Source: Albugo candida
Lineage: Eukaryota; Oomycota; Peronosporomycetes; Albuginales
Assembly: GCA_040437565.1 (NCBI GenBank)
Contig: JBDOQK010000083.1
Span: 22,525-86,524, forward strand
Direction: 5' to 3'
Length of the DNA: 64,000 nt
Notes under the pieces: generated by a model
Databases searched by the model: none
Told to the model about the DNA's origin: nothing
Seen by the model: the letters and a program-made list of their open reading frames with translations, nothing else
Shown here: in pieces, positions 22,823-33,085 of the stretch
How the letters are laid out: the number at the start of each line of letters is the position of its first letter
Numbering within the stretch: position 1 is the first letter of the stretch
Position numbers and translations under genes: made by a program

Positions 22823-22922
22823 NNNNNNNNNNNNNNNNNNNNNNNNNNNNNNNNNNNNNNNNNNNNNNNNNNNNNNNNNNNNNNNNNNNNNNNNNNNNNN
22901 NNNNNNNNNNNNNNNNNNNNNN
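22823..22922. other. assembly gap (100 N)
   Basis: It lies in the spacer between array member D and NAA30. The flanks do not repeat. An open minus-strand stretch (22923-23110) beside the gap has hydrophobic character but no recognisable family. Confidence 0.9.
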
Positions 22923-23241
22923 AGCGATGAGCAAACCGGAATATTGCTAGTTGCATGTCGAATGTCTGTTAGATAGAGAACAATCTCTAGCGTTTCTGCA
23001 AGAGTGATGATCAGGCTGTCGCAAATACCCGAAATCAGCAAATGCGTTTTGCTTATTACAAAAGCGGACACGAATAAAGTATTAGCATGCCGAGTAAGAT
23101 TCGCATTCAAGACAGAGCATCACGTCACCACATTGACGAAGCTTTTACAATAAGGAGGATGTCCGCACGGGGCGGAGGTGTGCTGAAACGCAAACTCAGA
23201 CTCAAACAATGATCCCGACATTTTGACACAAAACTAGGATT

Positions 23242-23790
23242 ATGTGCTGCCACATAAGTTCCAACATGACAAATGGAAGCAAACGCAAATCAATCGTATT
23301 TTCCGCCTACAACGGAGAAACCCAACTTGACGAAATTATGCGATTGATTGAGAAAGATCTATCAGAACCGTACTCAGTATTCACTTATCGCTACTTCCTA
23401 TATAATTGGCCAGAATTGTGCGTGTTGGCACACTTGAATGAGAAGTTGATTGGTGCAATTATTTGTCGACAGGAACAAAGTGACTCAACAAAGGGCGATT
23501 CAGTCTCATGTGCGCCTTCCACTGATAAGAAATCTTCATTCAGAGGATACATTGCAATGTTAGCAGTTGAAAAGCGATGTCGGAAGCAAGGAATAGGATC
23601 GCGTTTGGTTACAGATGCGATAGAAAAAATGATATCATTTCAATGCGATGAGATCTTTTTGGAGACAGAAGTATCAAATAAAGGCGCTATTCGATTATAT
23701 GAGAATCTCGGCTTTGTTCGCGACGAGCGACTCGTTAAATATTATCTGAATGGTGGTGACGCGTACCGCTTGAAGCTGTGGGTGCACTGA
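23242..23790 (+). CDS. NAA30: NAA30, catalytic subunit of N-acetyltransferase NatC
   Basis: A GNAT-fold protein of 182 residues (174 if the Met at 23266 is used). EPYSVFTYRYFLYNWPEL is the hallmark N-terminal substrate-binding block of NAA30. RGYIAMLAVEKRCRKQGIG is the acetyl-CoA binding motif (R-x2-G-x-G/A type). LETEVSNKGAIRLYENLGF and YYLNGGDAYRLKLW complete the domain. NatC acetylates N-termini beginning with Met followed by a hydrophobic residue. It has an insert of about 20 residues (QEQSDSTKGDSVSCAPSTDK) between strands. It sits alone on the plus strand within a row of minus-strand secreted-protein genes. Confidence 0.92.
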   Translation: MCCHISSNMTNGSKRKSIVFSAYNGETQLDEIMRLIEKDLSEPYSVFTYRYFLYNWPELCVLAHLNEKLIGAIICRQEQSDSTKGDSVSCAPSTDKKSSFRGYIAMLAVEKRCRKQGIGSRLVTDAIEKMISFQCDEIFLETEVSNKGAIRLYENLGFVRDERLVKYYLNGGDAYRLKLWVH

Positions 23791-23962
23791 TATGTATCGT
23801 TACACGACGATATTTAGCAGAAGCGAAGATAAAAGACTTACTGAATTGTCTTTCAATTGTCATGCATAAATTGATAACGTATTGATAGACTATAGAAGAA
23901 AGGTAACTTTTCTACAATTTACTATCCACTTTTTCGCATCTTGACTAAAGACGTGGACATTC

Positions 23963-25511
23963 TCAGCGAACGCGCACACCCCACTTTGTGAACATATTAT
24001 CGTCGCTACTACCCTCATCTTCCTCATTGCCATTGCCATCTTTTCCTTCGTCGTATGCATTTCCCTCCTTATCTTTTGATTCGTCGTATTCATTCTCTTT
24101 ACCATTTTTTGATTCATTGTTATTCTTTGTGTATTGAGAGTCGCTCTGTGTCTTGGTTTGTGCAGAAGGTGTATCATTCTTTTTATTAGCTCCACTACCG
24201 GAGGGTGTTGATGGTCCTCCAGTTCCTGAGGGCGTTGGACCACCTGATCCTCCAGTTCCCGAGGGCGTTGGACCGCCTGATCCTCCAGTTCCCGAGGGTG
24301 TTGATGTTGTTGGTCCTCCACTTCCTGAAGGCGTTGGACCACCTGATCCTCCAGTTCCCGAGGGTGTTGGACCNNNNNNNNNNNNNNNNNNNNNNNNNNN
24401 NNNNNNNNNNNNNNNNNNNNNNNNNNNNNNNNNNNNNNNNNNNNNNNNNNNNNNNNNNNNNNNNNNNNNNNNNTGTTGGTCCTCCACTTCCTGAAGGCGT
24501 TGGACCACCTGATCCTCCAGTTCCCGAGGGTGTTGGACCGCCTGATCCTCCAGTTCCCGAGGGCGTTGGACCGCCTGATCCTCCAGTTCCCGAGGGTGTT
24601 GATGTTGTTGATCCTCCACTTCCTGAGGGCGTTGGACCGCCTGATCCTCCACTGTTTTCTTTCTTCTTTTCATAATCATCATCTTTCTTATCATGTGTCG
24701 GCCTCACTTCCTTCTCATTACCCTCATCATCATCACACTCCAAATCCTCATTTTTGTCCTCCTCATCATCACACTCCAAATCATCATTTTTGTCCTCCTC
24801 ATCATCACACTCCAAATCATCATTTTTGTCCTTATCATCATCACATTCTAAATCATCATTTTCGTCCTTATCATCGTTACACTCCACATCGTCATATTTG
24901 TCATCATCCTCATCACACTCGAGATCATTATCCTTATTCTCATCCTCATCACACTCAAGATCATTATCCTTATTCTCATCCTCATCACACTCAAGATCAT
25001 CATCATCACATTCNNNNNNNNNNNNNNNNNNNNNNNNNNNNNNNNNNNNNNNNNNNNNNNNNNNNNNNNNNNNNNNNNNNNNNNNNNNNNNNNNNNNNNN
25101 NNNNNNNNNNNNNTCATCCTCATCACACTCGAGATCATTATCCTTATTCTCATCCTCATCACACTCAAGATCATTATCCTTATTCTCATCCTCATCACAC
25201 TCAAGATCATCATCATCACATTCCACATCATTATACTTGTCCTTCTCATCAGGGGATTCCTCTCCGGTCGCTGTCCCGGTATCACCATTCTTCTTCTTAC
25301 CTGATTGGCCTTCATTTTTAGTTTTTTCAGCTTCGGTTGCCCATTTGTTATTTTCTTCGTCTTGTAACTTTCTGTGTTTACCAACATTCTCGCCCTCATC
25401 ACTGCTTGATAGCTTACGGAGATTGTGATGTTCTGCCAGAGTGTTATCCTCGCATGAGCATTGACTCACACATAACGATAAAATGAGTAAAAGGATCGTC
25501 GGTATTCGCAT
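23963..25511 (-). CDS. secreted acidic-repeat and Gly/Pro-repeat protein, array member E
   Basis: The leader MRIPTILLLILSLCVSQCSC is related to members A-D and is followed by EDNTLAEHHNLRKL, where LRKL echoes LRFRKL. An in-frame Met four codons earlier is possible. The body has two repeat zones. The first is at least eight repeats of 12 residues, DLECDEDENKDN, each with one Cys in a strongly acidic setting. The second is a run of GGSGGPTPSGT repeats. A Ser/Asn/Lys-rich region and an acidic tail end in WGVRVR. Two 100-N gaps (24374-24473 and 25014-25113) fall in the repeat zones, so repeat number and true length are unknown. There is no enzyme domain. Confidence 0.75.
24308..24539. repeat. gap 24374-24473 in GGSGGPTPSGT repeats
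   Basis: The flanks repeat about 66 bp, but the region is itself a tandem repeat, so array collapse and contig overlap cannot be told apart. Confidence 0.7.
24904..25223. repeat. gap 25014-25113 in 12-residue acidic repeats
   Basis: 24904-25013 and 25114-25223 match over 110 bp. This is a 36-bp period repeat coding for DLECDEDENKDN units. Confidence 0.75.
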
Positions 25512-25987
25512 TGCTATAAACATATCAAAAAAAGAAGTGGTTCCTTGTGCCCTTCACGTAGCAGTTCGAACGTTTGAGGTGACTCTACTCATAATTGATG
25601 ATTGTTCAGTAGTGAGAGTACTAGGTGGCAACGAGTATCAAGGGTGAGTGGATTGTCATCAGAGAAATGTTTATGACATATAGGAGGAACGTAACCGGAC
25701 CATCACGTCAGCAGGTTTACTGTACTATACATGGAATGGTGAAACACGTAATAGTTTTGCGGTCGTTGGTATTCGAAAGTGGACACCTCAGCAGAGCTCG
25801 TTGATTGGTAGAAATGTCAAATACGAGGTACACCATCTACACATCAGGTTAGACCACCCGGATGCAATCAGTGCACGTTTGAGCAAGCCACTCATTGGCT
25901 CACGTTTCGCTGTAGAACTAAATGATTGGCTCACAACTTTATATGTAGAGTTTTGATTGGATATCAAGTCTATATGTAGAATCCCGA
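25512..25987. other. spacer upstream of array member E
   Basis: It contains a weak copy of the shared upstream region (GATTGTCATCAGAGAAATG..., ATCACGTCAGCAGG near 25713). It then becomes unrelated sequence before the PDZ gene, so the duplicated array ends here. Confidence 0.5.
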
Positions 25988-27592
25988 TTGGTTTCTTGCA
26001 AATGCGCACGTATGAGGGTAACGGAGGAAATCAGTGACACATCTAATTCGCAAGTACCCACAGCTGCATGCACTGCTCAGGATGACATCTCACATATGGA
26101 GACGGGTCATGAAACCTCCTCCTCGCCGTGTCGTCTGGGTAGCGCCAACAACGGTACGGTCGACACAGATCGAATTGCGCAGCACTTTACAAATGTTATC
26201 GGACATGATCAGAAACTCTCTGAGGTATAATAACTACCGTTTGTAATACTTGTATTATTTTATCCTCTCGGTACTACATTATAGGATATACTGAAGCTCA
26301 TTCCGTCACCCGGTTTATCAATGCCAATTCCGACCATCAAAGTCTACACATCACATTTTCACAGCTGCCAATGAGCTCAAACTTCCGTTTTCTCTGTAGT
26401 TTACGCCAAATGCGGTCGAAAATGCCGAGACGTCCGCTGAATCAAGCAGTCGCTTTACCTGTATAAATGAAACCCAGTCCGATGTATACGAATGCGTCAT
26501 AAGGAAGCAAAACGGATGTATCGGCCTCACATTGGCGTGCGTGGACGATCATGTTCAAATAACGGCCGTAATGGATGGAACACCTGCTTCGCGTTGTGGC
26601 CTTCGTGTTGGCGACATAGTCGTCGCAGTCTCGGGGCTCCCTGTTTCCGAACTTCAATTCAGCAACATTATCGGGTATCTGAAATCGAATGCAAGAAAAT
26701 CGGTTGTTTTGAAGCTTCGAAGAAACCCATGTGCGTTTTCTTTGTCACCACTTGTCGATCTCTTACTCGTCTATAAGTCCAAAGCAATAGTCCAACGCTG
26801 AACGCCAAACGCCTTCGAAATGGGTCCGTTAAGGAAACCAAATTACAGCCAATCATTGACGGGGAAATGGAACAAGCGAAAAGCGAAAAAGACATGGAAG
26901 AAGACCAATTTGATTGTCAAAATGAGAAGCGATACGTCAAATTATGTCGAAAAGTATTCAAAACTTTGCGTCGAATTCGAATGCAACGCGAACTGATGGA
27001 AAAGTGTCAAATAGAGGACGCTACGTCGAATCAGACACAAACTTCGATATTAACCACCTTAATTCGGGATAGTCGACACGCTGTTTGGGAGCAAGAACGT
27101 CTGATTCTAGATATTGTAACTCGATTGCGGAATCAGACTCAGAATGCGGCTCTGTTTGGAATTGGAAACAGGATTTGTGAAGAAACGTTTTATGGCGTTC
27201 GTCAGTGTGTGTTGGATTTACTATTTGAATCAAAGTATCGCAAGGGTGTGTCAGAGGATAGAATGAGCCGATTTGCCGCAATTCACGCGGACATGGGCAG
27301 AGTGGATAATGGGAATGAAGTTACAACCCAATCGGAAGTTTTCAAAGTGGAATTAGATGCTTGTGCGGTTATTTTGCAGCATGATTTATCAGATCCTAAT
27401 CTGATTCCGAATCATAAGGAAGAAATGAACGAGTGTAAGGTGTCTATCAGCGACGATGGCTTGGTGTGTATTTATCATCGTCTAGACGAAGTATTGCATT
27501 TACTCTGGGAGTTTCGATCGACGAAATCACAGTGCGTTATGGAGACACTTCAAGGTGTCACTAAATCTACGTGCTCTAGAAATGCTACCTGA
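25988..27592 (+). CDS. PDZ-domain protein
   Basis: There are four exons, 25988-26224, 26285-26341, 26400-26730 and 26778-27592, in consistent phase, giving about 480 residues. A Met at 26015 is an alternative start. The PDZ domain fills exon 3: GCIGLTLACVDDHVQITAVMDG (carboxylate-binding loop GLTL), then PASRCGLRVGDIVVAVSGLPV and KSVVLKLRRNP. The C-terminal 270 residues are mostly helical with charged stretches (KLCRKVFKTLRRIRMQREL) and no domain I recognise. It probably acts as a scaffold that binds C-terminal peptides. The stop may be premature: another frame near 27545-27592 reads plausibly into a GTAAGC donor, so the 3' end is unsure. Confidence 0.7.
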
Positions 27593-28979
27593 AAGGTAAG
27601 CGACTACCACTATTTGCACTCTCGTCCGAGTGGAGCACTTGACGATGTATAATATGCGCGGTCGTTTCATTGGAGTATGATAATCACCAATATCACGTGT
27701 GGGGGGCACCATACTCAATTCTCTTGATCCTGTATACCTGCGAGTCGTGTAGGCTAAATTACACTGCGTATACTCGACTGCGGCACCTGTACACTGATCA
27801 GATGAATGAGATTTGCGGATTTCAGATATTAGCTGTGGTAGTTAAATGCACAACCGCTCAAGAGAGTACATCAAGAGAATCCACATGCTGACCACCAATT
27901 GATCGCTCGCAAGTTTGGCAGCTGTCGCGCTCATTTGTTGAATTCTAAATCGTTAGCGCAGCAGCTATATACCCAAGTCGGCTGTTTTTATCGTAAGGAG
28001 TGAGGGTTTGACAGCCGTTGCGTTGGGGCTCTAGATTCGTGATAGAATCGAGCNNNNNNNNNNNNNNNNNNNNNNNNNNNNNNNNNNNNNNNNNNNNNNN
28101 NNNNNNNNNNNNNNNNNNNNNNNNNNNNNNNNNNNNNNNNNNNNNNNNNNNNNGACAGCCGTTGCGTTGGGGCTCTAGATTCGTGATAGAATCGAGCGTA
28201 TAGTTTACGTATACGACATTGAGGGCCTGTCACACTTATATAAGTGAAACCAAGCTGTAATCGGGAATAGGCGCAGGAAAAGAGTTTACTCCCTCAAACC
28301 TATAAGCCGACTTGCGTCTCTATCTATTTATTGTTGGAGTAATGTCCTTTTAACAAATGTATTTACTGTAAAGTAGTAGGAAGCGCCGTGTAACGGTGAA
28401 GTCGGGTACTACTGAACACCTGTTTTTATGCAAACATAATTGTGTACCCGATCAAACCCTCTATTTGCAATGCATCACGAAAGCTTACGGAACCAGTGAA
28501 GACAGACAATGCGTCGAATATCTGAGCGGTATGTGCGTATTTCCTAAGAGTGGATCGAATTCAACATCATCTTTTGGTTGATTATCGGTCGATTCGTGTT
28601 TGCTGCACCAAGTACATGATATCTGCCCCATACGAAAACGTCAATTTTCATCATACGTTTGATTGCAAAGGCAAGCATCGATTCGTGCGTGCGTTTTGGT
28701 TTCCAACCTTGTGTAAATCTAAGGTCAAGGCGCAAATAAGTGCGGATTGTAATATATAGAAATGAGCAAAGCAATCGCTTAACATTTTGTAACAATATTT
28801 ATCGAGAAGTCATAGACCAAAAAAAGTACCGACAGTTCTATCGCTTGCAAAAGTGTTAGTTCGTCGTGTAACAAGCGAACATAATTCGTGTTAGGGCTCG
28901 CTGAAATACATAATCAACCAATCAGCTTATTTCTAAAGCAAACTGCGACGACGTTTCCCTTACCACAACCAAAGAAAAC
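27593..28979. other. intergenic stretch with gap 28054-28153
   Basis: I find no supported gene in about 1.4 kb. 28011-28053 and 28154-28196 are the same 43 bp on either side of 100 N. Short open frames at 28.4-28.8 kb on both strands lack any family signal. Confidence 0.5.
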
Positions 28980-31698
28980 ATGAACGAAAGAGAAATTTCC
29001 TGGGCACAGTATGACGCTGACGTCGAGGATGGAATGAATGGTACTGAAAGCAGTCTTTCCTCTAACAGCAGCTGTAGTGATCTATCGACAAATTGGATAC
29101 AATCCAGTCAAAGAATTCTCGAAGATTTCAGGCGCATCAAACAACGAAATCAAAGATACCACAACCACGACGACTTCTTTCACTCGTCAACAAACTCGTC
29201 CTCTTCATCCTCTTCAACCTCTTCTGATTCGTCACTTACCTCAAAGTCTCAGTGTATAAATACCGATATCTCAACTCAACTTGGCCTATTAGATGACATA
29301 CATTCACCTGCCGACCAACAAGACCTACCATGTCAACCCTCCCTTGATGACTCTGACACTCAAGTCGGACGCCCACCGATTCATTTTCACCCGTTCCAGC
29401 CTCGAAGCTGTACAATTTCCTCAAGTCTTCTCACATCGAACTCATTTCACACGACTGAGTTTCTTAAAGCTGTCATAAAGCAATGTACTGCGCCAGTCGT
29501 TTGTCGGTATGAAGAGTCCAAGGGCAAAGCTATTGTTGCCAAAAAATTCATTCCTGGTGCTAGTCGGTTATGGACTGAGCACCCGCTAGTAGCCATCCAG
29601 CCCTTAAGCAACAAGACTCAATTGGATTGCTGTGACTATTGTTTCCTCCCGTTGTGTGGTGAGTACCGCAAAATGTGGGCGGAACTCTGTGAGGCATGGA
29701 AACAGATTCAAGTAACAACTTTCCTCAAGGAAAAAGAACTCAATGAGCCCATCCTCACGGACGATTTGGAACTTGTTCTTGATCGTTATGGCATTCAGAA
29801 GCAAAATTGCGGGCTCATGGGACCTGCTTGCTCCTGTGTTTGTGGAGAGTCCTACTGCTCAAAGCATTGTAGAGACAAAGCTCTTGAAGAGTATCACATA
29901 TTATTATGTCCTCGGATTCTACCTCACGAAATGGACCAACTCAATGCATTAATGAGGCAACGAGTACCCCTATCAAACTTAAATGCGAACAGTCTAGCTG
30001 AAGAGTACTCACCAACGGCAGTCTTACACGCATACGCAAATTTGAACGATGATTACAGCCTTATTGTCAAACTTGTGGCCCGTATCGTATGCGACTTTAT
30101 TCGTACAGGGAATCTCAATTCAGGTTTGGCGGTCGATGGATTCCACCGACGATCCATGAGTGATGTTCTTCTCAAATTAGAAGGGCGATTTCAGTCGATC
30201 TCTACTTCCACCAACGCGAGTGCTTACAACGTACTTTTGAAAATGCATCAATCATTCGTTGAAGCAGTCCGATGGAGTCTTCAATTCCTTGAAGAAACGA
30301 ACAAATTAAATAGCAAAAACGCTGAAGAAACTTTCAAAATGTGCTCTCAGGTTTTCAGTTTTGAATTTTTTATTGCTCTTTTTGAATCGATTGGCATGAA
30401 TACTATCAGCATGGAGATTGATCATCCTATTCTCGCTCTGATCGATATACTCGATCCTCATGAGCTGGCGATGTCATTTTCAGCATCCCAAGGACNNNNN
30501 NNNNNNNNNNNNNNNNNNNNNNNNNNNNNNNNNNNNNNNNNNNNNNNNNNNNNNNNNNNNNNNNNNNNNNNNNNNNNNNNNNNNNNNNNNNNNNNCCATC
30601 CTCACGGACGATTTGGAACTTGTTCTTGATCGTTATGGCATTCAGAAGCAAAATTGCGGGCTCATGGGACCTGCTTGCTCCTGTGTTTGTGGAGAGTCCT
30701 ACTGCTCAACGCATTGTAGAGACAAAGCCCTTGAAGAGTATCACATATTATTATGTCCTCGGATTCTACCTCACGAAATGGATCAACTCAACGCATTAAT
30801 GAGGCAACGGGTACCCCTATCAAACTTGAATGCGAACAATCTAGCTGAAGAGTACTCACCAACGGCAGTCTTACACGCATACGTAAATTTGAACGATGAT
30901 TACAGCCTTATTGTCAAACTTGTGGCCCGTATCGTATGCGACTTTATTCGTACAGGGAATCTCAATTCAGGTTTGGCGGTCGATGGATTCCACCAACGAT
31001 CCATGAGTGATGTTCTTCTCAAATTAGAAGGGCGATTTCAGTCAATCTCAACTTCCACAAACGCGAGTGCTTACAACGTGCTTTTGGAAATGCATCAATC
31101 ATTTGTTGAAGCAGTCCGATGGAGTCTTCAGGTTCTTGAAGAAACGAACAAATTAAAGAGCAAAAATGCTGAAGAAACTTTCAAAATGTGCTCTCAAGTT
31201 TTCAGTTTTGAATTTTTTATTGCTCTTTTTGAATCGATTGGCATGAATACTATCAGCATGGAGATTGATCATCCTTTTCTCGCTCTGATCGATATACTCG
31301 ATCCTCATGAGCTGGCGATGTCATTTTCAGCATCCCAAGGACAAAGTGCGATTAATAGTGATGAAAACCTTTTGCGTGTGCGAAACGTACTTAAAGTGCT
31401 TCCTTGCTTGAAGCAACATCAAGAATCAGTCACCCAATTGCAAGGAATCACGGGATCAGCATTTTACTCGCTGATTTGCACACTGAATCGTAGTTGTGAG
31501 CCGAATGTGACCGTTTTATACACGAAGAATTGTGATGCTCATGTGGTTGCGATTCGAGACGTTGCTGAAGGAGAAGAGCTATGTATTGCTGATGTTGATG
31601 TTGATCTCGATGTGGATGCTCGAGATATCGTGTTGCACGAGTGTGATCCCAAGTGTGGTTGCACTTGTGTGCACGCGGGTCAGATGGTTGTAGTTTAA
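28980..31698 (+). CDS. SET/MYND-type protein 1 (SMYD5-like)
   Basis: This is a single-exon frame broken by a 100-N gap; with the duplicated flanks collapsed it is about 623 residues. The N-terminal 150 residues are Ser/Asp-rich. A split SET start (CRYEESKGKAIVAKKFIPGA...LWTEHPLVA) is followed by a MYND-like zinc region (CCDYCFLPLC, CSCVCGESYCSKHC, HILLC). The C-terminal SET half has GSAFYSLICTLNRSCEPNVTV, where NRSCEPN corresponds to the NHSCxPN AdoMet-binding motif, and GEELCIAD. A Cys-rich tail (CDPKCGCTC) resembles a post-SET motif. The family methylates lysines on histones or other proteins; whether this one is active is not known. The two gap flanks differ at several codons. Confidence 0.8.
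29749..31342. repeat. gap 30496-30595 with diverged duplicated flanks (747 bp)
   Basis: 29749-30495 and 30596-31342 are alignable end to end with many base differences. At least eight change amino acids (for example SKHC/STHC, NSLAEE/NNLAEE, HAYANL/HAYVNL, FHRRS/FHQRS). Divergence is higher here than at most gaps, which fits two haplotypes or a recent paralogue. Confidence 0.8.
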
Positions 31699-31878
31699 AA
31701 AGACGTCGACTTCATGATCTGATTCTGTGGTGGGCTCTCTATATGAATGCAGTCAAGTCCAGGAACTGAGTAATTGAGCACACCTTTGGCGACTACGGAA
31801 CCAGAATTCTTCTGGATAGAACGTATATAGAACGTGTATAAGAAATGTAACCTTGATCATTATTACCATGTAACCTCA

Positions 31879-32443
31879 TCATATGTAAGTGAGCGTTTCC
31901 GGTGGACCGAATTTGCAGCTTCCAGGCTCGTACGATTCTACGTGAGATGCCATTTGTGCGATAGAGCAGCTTCCACAGCAAAAAGAGTACGCAGCGTCTT
32001 TGGCCGGACCTCCAGGAATCCCGTATCGTTTCCGAATTGTTGTGCGCAATCGAGCGAGACTCAGTACGAGCGCAATGACAGCAATGATAATAAGAAAATC
32101 CCAGAATGCACTTCTCGTGCAAGCTGCGATCAGCGCGACAAGATAGACGACACCAAATATTCCTATTACTTGGTTGTAGCTCAGAAGTCCAAGACGCTGC
32201 GAAATCTGAGCGACCGATATTCCAGGACAGCAAAATGACATAAATCCTAATTGTATGTTAATTATGTTGAGACAGAGAAGTATTCAAGTGCGTACCATTC
32301 GGAACGAGCGACTCGGTAAACCCAAACAAACCAGTTTTCCAGCGTCCTGTTACAATCCCATGTTCATCGGTTCCAGGAACGGAATTTCCTGACATAACTG
32401 CAATTTTAACATCTTGTGGCTGTGCAGATGGACTCGAGTGCAT
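31879..32443 (-). CDS. PLAC8-family cysteine-rich protein
   Basis: There are two exons, 32296-32443 and 31879-32246, with a 49-nt intron, giving 171 residues. The PLAC8 signature is present: RWKTGLFGFTESL before a CCPGISVAQISQRLG block, two hydrophobic segments, and a second Cys block YSFCCGSCSIAQMASHVE. Members are small membrane proteins named after placenta-specific 8; in plants and fungi they are linked to cell size and metal transport. The role here is unknown. It converges on SET/MYND protein 1 with 180 bp between the stops. Confidence 0.85.
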
Positions 32444-32732
32444 CGCGAGAGAATATTAGAAATATCTAGTGGATTTGTAAGATCCCANNNNNNNNNNNNN
32501 NNNNNNNNNNNNNNNNNNNNNNNNNNNNNNNNNNNNNNNNNNNNNNNNNNNNNNNNNNNNNNNNNNNNNNNNNNNNNNNNNNNNNNNGTCCTGTTACAAT
32601 CCCATGTTCATCGGTTCCAGGAACGGAATTTCCTGACATAACTGCAATTTTAACATCTTGTGGCTGTGCAGATGGACTCGAGTGCATCGCGAGAGAATAT
32701 TAGAAATATCTAGTGGATTTGTAAGATCCCAC
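32343..32732. repeat. gap 32488-32587 with duplicated flanks (145 bp)
   Basis: 32343-32487 and 32588-32732 repeat the first exon and start codon of the PLAC8-type gene. The second start (32687) is probably the same gene seen twice. Confidence 0.8.
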
Positions 32733-33085
32733 TGTTAAATTCAACCACTAAGAGACGCTTAATTATAGATCAGATGTTGGATGCGTCGCCAATTTGATCG
32801 ACGGCTACTAGCACGGTTCGCGTGTGAACCGTTCAGCAAATAATCGAGGTGATACTTGTAATAATATCAATATAACACACATATAGCAAACAATCAATTT
32901 ATTTTACGATTTCACCGAAATTCTAACCTATGTACCCGCATCATTATCGCATGACTTAAACATATTTTTTTGACACAATTTGGTACTTGATTCCAATTAT
33001 TGGCCGGACAGGCCGTAACGTCCAAACCTGACTGGATCATTCTTTCTAGGACATTGTAACCCTTTGTCCTGACGTAAACGCTTAC
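32733..33085. other. intergenic stretch
   Basis: About 350 bp, AT-rich, between the PLAC8 5' side and the 3' end of the second SET/MYND gene. I see nothing specific. Confidence 0.5.

Noticed and set aside
15596-25511. Calling the array members RXLR or CRN (LFLAK) effectors
   Set aside because: Neither R-x-L-R with a dEER nor LFLAK/HVLVVVP is present. LRFRKL and HNLRKL are only loosely similar, so no known class is assigned.
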